DNA of 64,000 nt from Meandrina meandrites (lineage: Eukaryota; Cnidaria; Anthozoa; Scleractinia; Meandrinidae): NCBI GenBank assembly GCA_963693305.1, contig OY855905.1, positions 46,949,895 to 47,013,894 of the forward strand. The letters are read 5' to 3'. This document shows, piece after piece, positions 48,373 to 57,904 of this stretch. The position numbers were made by a program, and so were the translations under genes. Within the stretch, counting starts at the first letter, position 1. Each line of letters starts with the position of its first letter. The notes below the pieces were generated by a model. That model was not told where the DNA came from and searched no databases. It was given only the letters and a program-made list of their open reading frames with translations.

Positions 48373-51300
48373 TTACAATAACATTTTCTGCCACTTTGTA
48401 TAATGAAAAAATTCCTTCTTAATCTTTTTTGCAATGAGAAGCTCCAGCTTTCGAGTTTGTATTGTTTTGGCTTTCAGTAAGGATAGCGATGGCATGATAT
48501 TTTTGCAACGGCATATGTAAATAGTATATTTCCCTAAAAGAATTATATGGTTTAACAAAGTACAATCTGGAATATTGTCGAAACAACCAAAAAGAATGGT
48601 TATCTCGTCAAGATTATCAACTTGTATATTGTGATTATTTAGCCAAGAAGTGGTGGCAGACCAAAATTCTTTTGAATACGCACACTTTACTAAGAGATGC
48701 TCCAGAGTTTCTTCGTGATCTCCACAAAAGGTGCATAACGGAGAAGGAATTAGTTTCATTTTGTATAAAGTACTATTTGTGTAGAGGATACGATTTAAGA
48801 TCTTGTATTGAAAGGCTCGCGTTCTGGTGTCAAGAGTGACTCGACCAGGCAATAGATAAATATTTTTCCACTCTAATAAGTCGGAAATATTATATAAGCA
48901 ATCAAACTTAGATTGAGCGGTAGGAGAGATTTGGACTCGTTTAACCAGGGCCGAATAAATCGATTTAGAACTCATGCTGGTAATATCGTTAAGGTCATCG
49001 TCGGGAACCGTAATATCGATTTCATTCCAATCATCTTCATTTCTGAGAAGGAGTTTCCACTCAGGCGGGATAGCACTAAAAACGCCGAGTAGAAGGAAAT
49101 AATCCGACAAAGAGAGATTTTTCTCTTTAAAAGCGTCCCAAGTTTTTAGTTTTCCGTCAGCTGAAAGGATATCTCTCAAATGTACAAAACCTGCATCCTT
49201 AATTTTTTTCATTAAATACCGATTCTTTATTAATCAAGAGGTTTTTGTTGTTCCAGATAGTCTCGTTTAAAAATTCCTGTCTTGTAACGGGTGTATACCT
49301 TTTAAAATCAGACCAAGCTTCGAGACAATCTTTGTAATATATTGGTATCTTGCAGGGTAGACAAGATACTTTAAAATTACATTTGAGGAGAAATTCAAAT
49401 CCTACATTCTTAATGTAATGAGATAAAAAGACTTTCCACGGGGCAACGCTATCGTCAAGGTACCTTATGACACATCCAATTCTTTGTGTAGCAATCAAGG
49501 AGTCTATGTGAGGCATCTTAAGACCACCATCTTCAAATTCACTGATTAACGCCAGTCTCTTAATTTTATCTTTACCTTTCCACACAAAATTGTAAATCAC
49601 CGAATTTACGCTTTTAATTATATCCTTGTCAAAAGAGATAAGGGAGGCACGGTACATGAATTTTGGAATGGCGAAGGTTTTGACAAGTTGGATCTTTCCG
49701 ATCAGTGTTAAATTCCTCCATTGCCAGCAATTCAAAGACTTTTTGATAGATTTTAAAGTTGAGTCAAAGTTAAGTTCTTTGCTTTTATGCTGATCATAAG
49801 TGAAATAGATACCCAGTATTTTGATTGGTTCGTTTACCTTATTTATATCAAGAGTGTCATGATTAATGTGAGATTTTCCTAGCCAGTAGGCTTCTTTTTT
49901 TTCTTTGTTGACTTTAAGGCCAGAGCAATCGCCATATGTATTCAACAATAAATTCAACGCTTCATACGATTTTTTATCTCTAAGAAAATTAGTTAAGTCG
50001 TCTGCAAAGGCGGTACACTTAATTTCTTTACCTTCTACTTCAATACCTGTGATGTCATTGTTTTGTTTGATGGCAGTGAGAAGGGACTCCAAAGCTAAAA
50101 TAAAAAGATAGGGCGAAAGAGGATCCCCCTGTCTAACCCCTCTTCCGACTGAAAAGAGCGGAGTAGCTATTCCGTTATTTATAATGCAGCTCGATATGTT
50201 TGTATAAAAAATGCGTACCCAGTTAATGAAGGACTGTCCAAAATTAAACTTTTCCAAGATCTTAAATAAAAAACTCCAACTTAAAGAATCGAAAGCTTTC
50301 TCGAAATCGATGGTGACAATGAGTCCGGGGATGTTGCGTAATTTTGTGTAATCCATAATGTCGCCTATAGTCCGAACTGCATCAAAAATATTCCTTCCCT
50401 TTACATATGCGCACTGATCAACACTGATTAATTCTGGAAGAACTTTTTCGAGTCTTAATGTTAATGCTTTAGATGCGATCTTCACATCGACATTTAGCAG
50501 AGAAATAGGTCTCCAGTTGGCAATATATCTTTTATCCTTATTTTTCTTCTCAATAAGTTTAATAATACCTTGTTTTTGCGAGTTGGCCAGTTCTCCATTT
50601 TCGAAAGAGCTGTTTAAGGAGTCGACTAAAAGGTGACCCAGGACTGGCCAGAAGACTTTATAAAATTCTGCTGTCAACCCATCGTTACCTGGGGACTTTC
50701 CGTTTCGAAATGTTTGCAGAGCTTTGAAGCACTCTGCATTTGTAAGAGCGCCTTCACAATTGTTCCTGGAGTCTTCACTAAGAGCTGGCAAGAGACAGTG
50801 GTCAAGAAATGCATCGCTTAAAACGTGATGGTCAGGTAGGTCACGGTTAGAGTACAATTCGCTGTAAAAATCATGCAAATCAGACAATATTAATTTAGGA
50901 TTGGTAATTAGCTTACCATGTTTATCAAAAATTCTGCGGACACATGAATTGCTCATCTTTCTGCTTTCAAGATTGAGAAAGTATTTGTTATTTTTCTCAC
51001 CATGTTCATACCAATTTACTCGTGATCGGATAGCGTGGCCTTCGGTAATATAGTCATACAGAGAATTGTATTCACATGAAATCTTTTCAAGCTCTATAGA
51101 GTTGTCCTCCGTCGGATTAGCATCAAAAATTTCTTGGCGTTCTTTTAATTCCTTTTCAATTTCACAAAGGCGGCTTCTCCTTTCACGTGCCTTTGTTTTA
51201 CTATATTTCATTGTCAATTGTCTTATTTTATATTTGATTAAATCCCACAAAAGACTTTTGTCGAAGACATCTTTAAATTCCGTTTGCCACAAAGGAATGT

Positions 51301-52123
51301 TATCTTTTATAAGGTCAACATATTTCGGGTCGTCTAGGAGACTAGAATTAAACTTCCAATAAGACGGGCCTGGAGGCTGTTTTTCGATACTGTTCATGTA
51401 AAGTACTATGGCAGCATGGTCGGTTTTGATTGACGAAATTATATCTGCGCTATCAACGTCGTCTTGAAAATCATCGCTTATTAGCCAATAATCCAGCCGA
51501 CGTTGGACTACGGGTTTCTTTTGTTTCCACGTATATCGCCTTTTATCGGGATTTCGTATCCTTTATATATCTACAAGGTTCAAGTCTAATATTAACTCCT
51601 GAATTTTTTTAACTACCCCTCTTTTTTCCGTTTTACTTCCGTAGCTATCCAATTGAAGATTTAAAGGGGCGTTAAAATCACCTCCCATAACGATCTTGTA
51701 ATCCTGATCATAGTCGCTCTCAAGCAAAGTTGACCGAAGATTTTCGTAAAAGTCCGTAGCTTCATTGGTTTTGTTAGGGGCGTAAATATTGATCAACAAC
51801 ACAGGACATTCTTGGACTAACGCTTCGACAATAACGAATCTGCCTTGATTGTCCTTTTTAACTGATTTCAATTCAAATTGCAAGGTCTCACGTATTAACA
51901 CGAGAACGCCTTTGCTGTGATTAGAGCCGTGTGAATAATACATATCTCCCGGCCATTGGTATTTCCAACTATCGATCACCTCAGACGTACTGTAGGTTTC
52001 TTGTAAGAAAATAATGTCGGCTTTGCGGTTCCGAACCCATGTGAAGATTGATTTGCGTTTGGTGAGATCACGAATTCCTCTGACATTTAAGGATAGAGCG
52101 TTAAAGCATACATTATTATTCAT
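48373..52123 (-). pseudogene. LINE ORF2: APE endonuclease and reverse transcriptase, two breaks
   Basis: N-terminal APE-type endonuclease (52123-51563) with LNVRG, the catalytic Glu in FLQET, a NIYAPN block and GGDFN. An in-frame TAA at 51563-51565 interrupts it. The same frame continues through the end of the endonuclease (RRLDYWLIS) into the RT (51397-49199), which has KSPGNDGL, DFEKAFDSL, a GVRQGDPLSP block and the catalytic FADD (about 50000). Near 49199-49230 a frameshift at a run of A (minus strand) moves the end into 49212-48373, with a C-x2-C-x7-H-x4-C zinc-knuckle-like region. The endonuclease and RT of one protein are thus separated only by one stop and one shift, so the copy is young but dead. 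Confidence 0.85.
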
Positions 52124-52576
52124 ATGACTAATTACTTGTCAAGTAAAATACATTTATCGTAGCAAGCAGACAGAGAAAAAGAAAGGTGCTTAGTGGCATG
52201 AAAATAAAACTTTAAGTAGACTGCGACTGCGATAAAGCAACTGTATACAAAACGTAACAAAGAACGGAAATCGAGGGCGTAAACAACGTTGAAAAAAATA
52301 AGGAAACACATACCTTTTGCTCCAGACAAACTGTTAACGAGCCCAACCAATCGCTTCATACATTAACTCACAGCTCTCTCACCGGAATGTGAAAAATTAG
52401 AATGGAATAGGAACGCCCATGGGGTGTTAATTAGACAAAGCGTAGCCCCAAAGGGAAGGACGCGCGGAAACACCGCTTATCGCGAGTCTTAACTCCTAAT
52501 AGGCATACATTAAATAGAAAAAAAAACAAGAACGAATAATTGTTTTGCCTACCGAAGTAAACCAAATAAATAAAGC

Positions 52577-53446
52577 TTACATCTGTACGTATTTACCATC
52601 AATGTATAGTTTGTCTGGTTCGGATTTGCTGAAATAGGCTAGTTTACCATCCTTTCTGGCCTTCTTTAGTTTCTCTATTTGACGTTTCCGCATGTCGTGT
52701 ATTTCTTTCGGGAGGTCTTCATACATTTTGTACTCGGTGTCCTTGAGTCTTCGGCCACATTTTAAAACTCTCTCTCTGTCTGAATACCTCAAGAAGCGCG
52801 CAATGATGACTCTGTCCTTGTCGTTGTCCGTTCTCGGCTTGCCTAAGCGGTGCACGCGTTGAAATTCTATGCTGTGTGCGTCTTGTATTCCAAGAACATT
52901 CTCTAGGAAGTCGCTTAACACCGCTTTGGTATCTTCAGTCGGCGCTCTGTCCTGTATTTCTCCCTGTGTTTTCCTTTCAGGGATTCCTTCGAATTTCAAA
53001 TTTTCACGTCGACTGTAAGTCTCCAAATAAAGTAGCTTTTTGCGAGTTTCGCAGACGTCGTTGTTGGTTTTAACGGACTCGCAGTGCAATTTCTTTAGTT
53101 GCTCGTCGACAAACGTGGTGTTTTTTTCCATAGAGGTAAAATTGTCGTCTAAAGTTTTCTGCTTGGTTTTCACTGCGTCTACGTCAACTTCCAACGAAGC
53201 AACTTTGCATTGCAAACCTTTGACCGCTGTGTTTAATTCTTCAAACTGGGTCTCGAGGTTGGTTAGCTTCGAAAGCACGACATCGAGTTTGTTAACGATA
53301 GCTTCCATGACTGCTTCTTCGTCGCTCGATGACTCGGCCGGAGAATTAGACTTTTTGAGTCTCTTGTTTTCCTCTGGAGAAGGCTCCGAATTGCTACTAC
53401 GGTATCTATTTCTTTTTGGGGTGAAAAACAATGATTCCATGGACAT
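52577..53446 (-). CDS. LINE ORF1: RNA-binding coiled-coil protein
   Basis: 289 aa, intact. The basic, Ser-rich N-terminus is followed by a coiled coil (about residues 45-130), then an L1-type RRM-like domain (RRENLKFEGIPE, and the RVIIARF strand) and a C-terminal domain ending KLYIDGKYVQM. In L1-type elements this protein trimerises and packages the RNA. It starts at the ATG 110 bases inside the proposed 5' edge of the element. Confidence 0.85.
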   Translation of the reverse strand: MSMESLFFTPKRNRYRSSNSEPSPEENKRLKKSNSPAESSSDEEAVMEAIVNKLDVVLSKLTNLETQFEELNTAVKGLQCKVASLEVDVDAVKTKQKTLDDNFTSMEKNTTFVDEQLKKLHCESVKTNNDVCETRKKLLYLETYSRRENLKFEGIPERKTQGEIQDRAPTEDTKAVLSDFLENVLGIQDAHSIEFQRVHRLGKPRTDNDKDRVIIARFLRYSDRERVLKCGRRLKDTEYKMYEDLPKEIHDMRKRQIEKLKKARKDGKLAYFSKSEPDKLYIDGKYVQM

Positions 53447-53680
53447 TCAACGATGAAAAATTGTCCGGTTTGTGGAGCTCCTTCAAACACGTCTTTACTC
53501 CATGACGCTCTCCCCAATCTCCCCCTTATCAGAACATGCAGTTTAGCACACTCACAAAGCCTGGTATAATTGGAAATGGTTTAAACTAGCTTGATTTGTG
53601 TTTCTCTTAGCTTGAGGAAAAAGTAATTCTTGAACAACGCAAAAATGCAAATAAAACTAGTTAGAACTATAACAAATGCA

Positions 53681-54830
53681 CAGGGTTGGAAATTAAAATT
53701 TCGGAGCGTTCGCCATTTGGGCGGGTGACCTTCGAGCTGCACTCGCCCAGATAATTTTTCACTCGCTCAGTCTCCTAGCTCCACACAAACACAGAAAACA
53801 TTAACTCCCTCCCCCTCCACCCACGAACATCAAAGTTTACAAGGTTTCCGTTGAGTTTCTCAGTTCATTTTCAAGGTATTTCAGCACATATTCTTCGGAC
53901 ATCTCAGGCTCTGACTCATAATCCGATATCATCCCCTTATTGTCTGTGTCTAGCTTTTTCTTCGGTCAATTGCAACTTCGATGAAAATTTCTGTGTCCTT
54001 GTCTTTTCGTATTCGCGAGATTCATCGACCGTTGTTGACGTGCTGTTATCAAAAGCGGTAATTTCTTGCTAGATACACCCCAGTAAGAAATTGCCACATT
54101 TTAACAGTAAGTGAGTTCAAATATACAGTGTCTCTTCATCATTTAACAATTACCAAGCGAATCTATTTTTGTATTTTTGCGACAAAGCGCCAGGTTTGTG
54201 GGAGATTTCAAAATGGTAAACATTGTAAGCTATTAGCTGTGGACAGTGTAAATTATTTCGAAGTGGAAAGTAGAAAGTTACAGTTATTTTAAATAATATT
54301 AATATAAAGCTATTTTAATTAACGTTGTCGTAATAAAGCTTCAAGCCTACAAGTCAAGACCGAATTAATAGTGCTAGGGGTATTTACTGGAATTTGTATA
54401 TCAGCGTTGAGGAAATCTACCAGTTTGTATTTTTGCACGTGGAGTATTTGTTTTTCTTTCCGTGAAACCTTTCTTGTATCTTTTCCTTCGCTGTTATGTG
54501 GTTTGGATTATTCTTTTTAATTCTAAATGCGGCGAAAAAGGATCTTTTCTTCACATGTCTGAGGAGAAAGGAAACGCAAAACGTCTCGTTTGCTATATCG
54601 CTATATCTCATTAGTATTTGGCACGTGTGGAACACTCTACCTTCGCTCATACTACCTTTCGGTCTTGTCTTTAAGCTTTAAGCTTCAATCCGACAACGTT
54701 AATTGAAATAGCTGTATTCTGGACCTGAAAATCGTACTCGCCAAACCGGGCGAGTGATTGGTGATCTGTACTCGCCCAACAGTTTTGGCACTCGCCTGGG
54801 CGAGTGGGCGAGCGCTAATGTCCAACCCTG
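53681..54830. mobile_element. Non-autonomous CAGGG-ended (hAT-like) DNA transposon
   Basis: Left tip CAGGGTTGGAAATTA, right tip reading inward CAGGGTTGGACATTAGCG. AATGCA sits directly outside both tips (53675-53680 and 54831-54836). Subterminal regions repeat (G)CGAGTG/CACTCGCC many times, a usual transposase-binding layout in hAT elements. The ~1-kb interior has no transposase. hAT target duplications are normally 8 bp, so the 6-bp match is imperfect evidence. Confidence 0.75.
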
Positions 54831-54998
54831 AATGCATAATGTTTTTTTTTCATGAATAAAATAACAAAACAGAGCAGTTGACGTTGATCCGTCTTGTACA
54901 TGTCCATTTTACTTAGGTGATATCTACATTGTCATATTTTCATGTCTTCTACTTTCCAATTATTATTTTAGTGCCATAACAACTTGGCAATGAAATAA

Positions 54999-55070
54999 TT
55001 ATGGTGATGTGACATCAATCGATGCATCTCCCAAATATCCGGTACTTCCTCTAATTCCCTCAAAAGTCAG
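54999..55070 (-). pseudogene. Relic of the terminal MAM exon of an astacin-MAM paralogue
   Basis: Minus strand reads LTFEGIRGSTGYLGDASIDV, matching the last exon of gene 3 ([19 protein letters not shown]). The splice acceptor AG is lost (TTG precedes CTGACT). The exon then goes out of frame and ends at TAA 54999-55001 without the final Cys. The missing upstream exons would lie to the right, where the virus-like element now begins 56 bp away. Confidence 0.75.
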
Positions 55071-55125
55071 CAACAAGAAAACAAAAGCAAAACGATACAA
55101 AACGAAACTAATTGAAAACGACATT

Positions 55126-55326
55126 AGTAGTATAGTCGGTGTAATACAAATACCACTTTGGGTTGGGGCGGGACTTGGGAGTTTTTAAACGTCTGTTAAT
55201 CAAAAGCAAAAGATGAACCTCCCTCACATAGCTCGCGAGGTTCATCTTTTGCTTTTGATTAACAGACGTTTAAAAACTCCCAAGGTCAACCCAAAGTAGT
55301 ATTTGTATTACACCGACTATACTACT
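55126..55326. repeat. Terminal hairpin palindrome of the right virus-like element
   Basis: 201 bp: outer arm 55126-55221, loop CCTCACATAGCTCGC at 55222-55236, inner arm 55237-55326. The arms pair almost perfectly except for one mismatch and an asymmetric bubble: outer GGGCGGGAC versus inner ACC, between GGGTTG and TTGGG. It begins AGTAGTATAGTCGGT, as does the left copy. The element genes follow immediately on the right. Confidence 0.88.
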
Positions 55327-55377
55327 TGGAAAGATAGGGTCAATTAAAAACAAGAGCAACAAGGGTTATATAAGAAA

Positions 55378-55755
55378 ATGGTGCGAGCTTATAACAGAAA
55401 AGTGGCGCGAGGAAAAAACAACTGCGGGTGGTTAATGTTAAGCCGAAAAGAAACCTGCGGGCGGAGGTGTATGGGAGAGTATTGCGCGTGGCACAACTAT
55501 CAGCAAAAGACAGTAAAAAAAAGGCCAGCCCCATGTCGCAGTTGCGGGAAAGGGGTATTGTGTGACTATCGACTATGCATGGAATGCGGAGGAAGTAAAC
55601 TAAAGCACAGGCTAATCAGCAAACACAAAAAAGCGAAGAAAAACTTCGAGCTGGTCTTGGTGGAGCTCAAGCACAAGCAATTAGAGAAGTGCCACCCAGC
55701 ATTATATACAAAACAATGGGAAGAGGAAGAAAAGGACTTGTGGAGCAAAGTGTAA
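55378..55755 (+). CDS. Cys-rich, basic, putative zinc-binding protein at the element terminus
   Basis: 125 aa, start at ATG 55378 with TTATATAAG eight bases before it and a CAATTA box 37 bases upstream. Eleven Cys occur in the first two thirds, including a CRSCGKGVLCDYRLCMEC cluster (C-x2-C-x4-C-x4-C-x2-C). That is a zinc-ribbon or treble-clef-like spacing. The last third is Lys-rich and probably helical. Function is not recognised; a nucleic-acid-binding regulator is a guess. Its 3' end overlaps the next gene by 40 nt and contains that gene's promoter box. The left element copy keeps only the two edges of this gene. Confidence 0.7.
   Translation: MVRAYNRKVARGKNNCGWLMLSRKETCGRRCMGEYCAWHNYQQKTVKKRPAPCRSCGKGVLCDYRLCMECGGSKLKHRLISKHKKAKKNFELVLVELKHKQLEKCHPALYTKQWEEEEKDLWSKV
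55678..55713 (+). promoter_or_regulatory. Element promoter, copy 1
   Basis: CAATTAGAGAA at 55678-55688, then TGCCACCCAGC and ATTATATAC, with ATG at 55716, exactly 38 bases from the start of the box. The following unit at 55971 has the same string and spacing. Confidence 0.65.
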
Positions 55756-55907
55756 AAAAACCCAAATGGGATAAAAAAGGAAAAAACATTCAAATGTTAA
55801 AAGGAATAGACGTTCGTTACGAACAAACTATATTTTTCAAAGAACAATTCATAGAGGATCTTAAAAAAATGGACCCGCAGCTTCTGATGAAAATTCTGAA
55901 TGCCTAG
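55716..55907 (+). CDS. Small basic protein of the virus-like element
   Basis: 63 aa from ATG 55716. An upstream GTG extension would translate the promoter box, so the ATG is preferred. The N-terminus is Arg/Lys-rich; the C-terminus is a short helix (FIEDLKKMDPQLLMKIL). Not recognised. It sits in a series of three small plus-strand genes next to the terminus. Confidence 0.55.
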   Translation: MGRGRKGLVEQSVKKPKWDKKGKNIQMLKGIDVRYEQTIFFKEQFIEDLKKMDPQLLMKILNA

Positions 55908-55970
55908 AAAATAGCAAAAAATTAAATACCGTTAAAATGTACTTGATTTTTTTCTCGGTCATTAGTCATA

Positions 55971-56006
55971 CAATTAGAGAAATGCCACCCAACATTATAT
56001 ACGCTG
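55971..56006 (+). promoter_or_regulatory. Element promoter, copy 2
   Basis: CAATTAGAGAA at 55971-55981, TGCCACCCAAC, ATTATATAC, ATG at 56009. Spacing from box to ATG is 38, identical to copy 1, and nearly every base between is conserved. Confidence 0.65.
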
Positions 56007-56008
56007 AA

Positions 56009-56341
56009 ATGGCAGACACGTTGGAATTAATAAAAACACTTTCACCAGAACTTCGAGAAGAAATCTACAAAAAGTTTATAAAAATAAAGCTCAGGCAGCG
56101 AAAAGCTCTTGGCTGGGACGAGGTGAATGCTGCGATCAAAGAAGCCCCATTTTGTGATCGCAATCAACAAATTGTAAAGGTTATGTTTTGTTATAAATGC
56201 AGTACTTGCCAGCTAAATGGTCTATGTAATCTGTGCCGCAGAAATGGAGTCAAAAACTATCTCGGCTATCCTATTTATGATGAAGATGATTACGATGAAG
56301 CCTTCAAGAAATTTTACTCGACGATACGGTTCGCAACATAG
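56009..56341 (+). CDS. Small Cys-cluster protein of the virus-like element
   Basis: 110 aa from ATG 56009, chosen because longer starts would read through the promoter box. A helical N-terminal half (LELIKTLSPELREEIYKKF) is followed by a CYKCSTCQLNGLCNLC cluster (C-x2-C-x2-C-x5-C-x2-C), likely zinc-binding, and an acidic/aromatic end. Family not recognised; the helix start resembles an F-box-like or ankyrin-cap helix only superficially. Confidence 0.65.
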   Translation: MADTLELIKTLSPELREEIYKKFIKIKLRQRKALGWDEVNAAIKEAPFCDRNQQIVKVMFCYKCSTCQLNGLCNLCRRNGVKNYLGYPIYDEDDYDEAFKKFYSTIRFAT

Positions 56342-56350
56342 CGTGAAACT

Positions 56351-56479
56351 TTAATCAGTTTCTAATTCTTCTAGCATCGCCTCCGCAACTTGATTTATTA
56401 TCTGTCTGACCTCACTCTGCCAAACGGGTGTAGAAAGTTCGTTTATAGCATACATAAGAGCATGAAAAAGTACAATCAT
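56351..56479 (-). CDS. Small 42-aa ORF with TATA-like leader
   Basis: Minus-strand ATG at 56479-56477, stop TAA at 56353-56351. GTTATATAAAA lies directly before the ATG, as for other genes of this element. The peptide is amphipathic, with an acidic end (EAMLEELETD). It fits neatly between convergent neighbours without overlap. Unrecognised; coding status inferred from layout. Confidence 0.45.
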   Translation of the reverse strand: MIVLFHALMYAINELSTPVWQSEVRQIINQVAEAMLEELETD

Positions 56480-56596
56480 TTTTATATAACAGAAATCATT
56501 CTTTAATAAAGTGAAAGAGTGTGCGCTTCGACTGAATTTTTACTTCGAAACGTCGACCGCGCTGCCAAGAAGCTTTTTTTGCATACGGATCCTTTC

Positions 56597-57211
56597 TTAG
56601 CGCATGGCCTCTTGTCTTATTTTTTCTATGTCAGGGCTGCTTTGTTTATTTTTTTCCTTGGGAAGTGTGCCTTTCCTAAGAATCTCCTTCTGAATTCTAT
56701 AGCTTTCTTTTTCATCAAGGATGCTTTGAAACTCAGAATCGCTTATTTTGCCGTCAATAAGTGATTTTGACAGTATGCGGTTGACTGTATCGCATTTTGA
56801 CAAAGCCAAAGTCATGATTTTGCAGTGTTTGATAAGTTTGGGCTCTAGCTTTTTGTAAAAACCGGTAAGTCCTGCCCCTGTTAGCCCAAATAAAGAGGCG
56901 ACACAGCCAATAGGTATCGAGGCAGGAGCCCCTATTACCGTAAATGCAGCTGCTACGCCACCTGCGGATAGAAAACCACTAATACCGCCAGCAGAAAAGC
57001 CAGCATAGTTGATAATGGTTTTCGTGCGTTTATATTTTTTTGCAACAAGCCGATAATGGGAAACTTTATCACTTAAATATTTTAAAACTTCATTTGCTTT
57101 CTGCATACGAAAATTATTATCTGGTTGAGTTGGAAGAATTGGATAGAGTGTTGTCTGAGTTTCTGTTTGTTGTTCATAAGCTGGTGCACTTGGTAATACG
57201 TTGGATGACAT
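56597..57211 (-). CDS. Membrane protein of the virus-like element
   Basis: 204 aa. A Pro/Gln-rich N-terminus is followed by a long Gly/Ala-rich hydrophobic region (about residues 68-118: AGFSAGGISGFLSAGG, then GCVASLFGLTGAGLTGFY), enough for two membrane passes. The charged C-terminal half is helical. ATATAACC precedes the ATG at 57211. Glycine-rich two-pass proteins are frequent minor virion components of double-jelly-roll viruses, but that role is inferred. Confidence 0.65.
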   Translation of the reverse strand: MSSNVLPSAPAYEQQTETQTTLYPILPTQPDNNFRMQKANEVLKYLSDKVSHYRLVAKKYKRTKTIINYAGFSAGGISGFLSAGGVAAAFTVIGAPASIPIGCVASLFGLTGAGLTGFYKKLEPKLIKHCKIMTLALSKCDTVNRILSKSLIDGKISDSEFQSILDEKESYRIQKEILRKGTLPKEKNKQSSPDIEKIRQEAMR

Positions 57212-57238
57212 GGTTATATTTACAAAAATATTTTTTGT

Positions 57239-57900
57239 TTAATTAATCTCAATTAGAAACTGAAGAGGCATGCCGTTGAAGTCAAACAGATTATTATTTT
57301 GGTCCCTGACTGAAAGTGTCATATTTGAGATATGCTTATCAGCAGAAACATCGCGTAAGACATGTTGTGGGCTGCTTTGATAAAAAACTTTATCAAAAGG
57401 CCCCCCTGTTATGTCAAAAGTTTGTAAAACAGTAGACGGTTTTCCATTTAACAGATTCTGTTCTTTGTCAAGTAGGTCGCAATGAATGTAATATGTAGTT
57501 TCGTAATTCAGATTTTTTATGGAAATTTTTGATGGAATTGCAAAAGTTTTCAAATAGAGTAAATTACCTAAATTGGAATCAAAAATAATCTTTTTAGAAT
57601 CAAGATTATAAGCTTACCAAAGGAAGTATTAATATCCATTGCCAATGCCACCCTATGTTTGGATAAAACGAATTTGATTTCCTTGGTTAAAGTATCGAGT
57701 GTATAATGACCCGGATAAATATCAACTTCGAAAGGCTTTTCATCGTTATCAAAAAAAGTAATTGCCCCCTTTTTCTTTAAGTTAAACCACGAATTGTAAA
57801 GAGAACAACTTAACAGCCGGATATAGCTTGGTTTTTGAATAGGCTGGTGAAAATAGACCGTATGCGGATTTTCTTTTGTAACAACTGTTACAATAACCAT
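57239..57900 (-). pseudogene. Penton-like minor capsid protein, frameshifted
   Basis: Two frames that appear to be one gene: 57900 to about 57600 (starting MVIVTVVTKENPHTVYF), then after a frame change near 57570-57605 the piece down to 57239. The C-terminal piece has a layout recalled from Polinton penton proteins: a HCDLLD strand, a VLQTF strand and a final SVRDQNNNLFDFNG..LQFLIEI strand pair. This suggests a single jelly-roll. The promoter region is shared divergently with the 548-aa gene. It is the only clearly broken gene in the right copy. Assignment rests on pattern memory, not on a search. Confidence 0.6.
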
Positions 57901-57904
57901 TTTA

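Larger units (their letters stand above)
47844..53558 (-). mobile_element. L1/Tx1-clade LINE retrotransposon, nearly full length
   Basis: A two-ORF non-LTR retrotransposon of about 5.7 kb read leftward: a short 5' region, ORF1 (53446-52577), ORF2 (52123-48373, two breaks), and about 530 bp of 3' UTR. GCCTGGTATAA occurs at both proposed edges (47833-47843 and 53559-53569) and is offered as an 11-bp target duplication. No long poly-A tail is seen at the 3' edge, so the 3' boundary is less certain. Confidence 0.7.
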
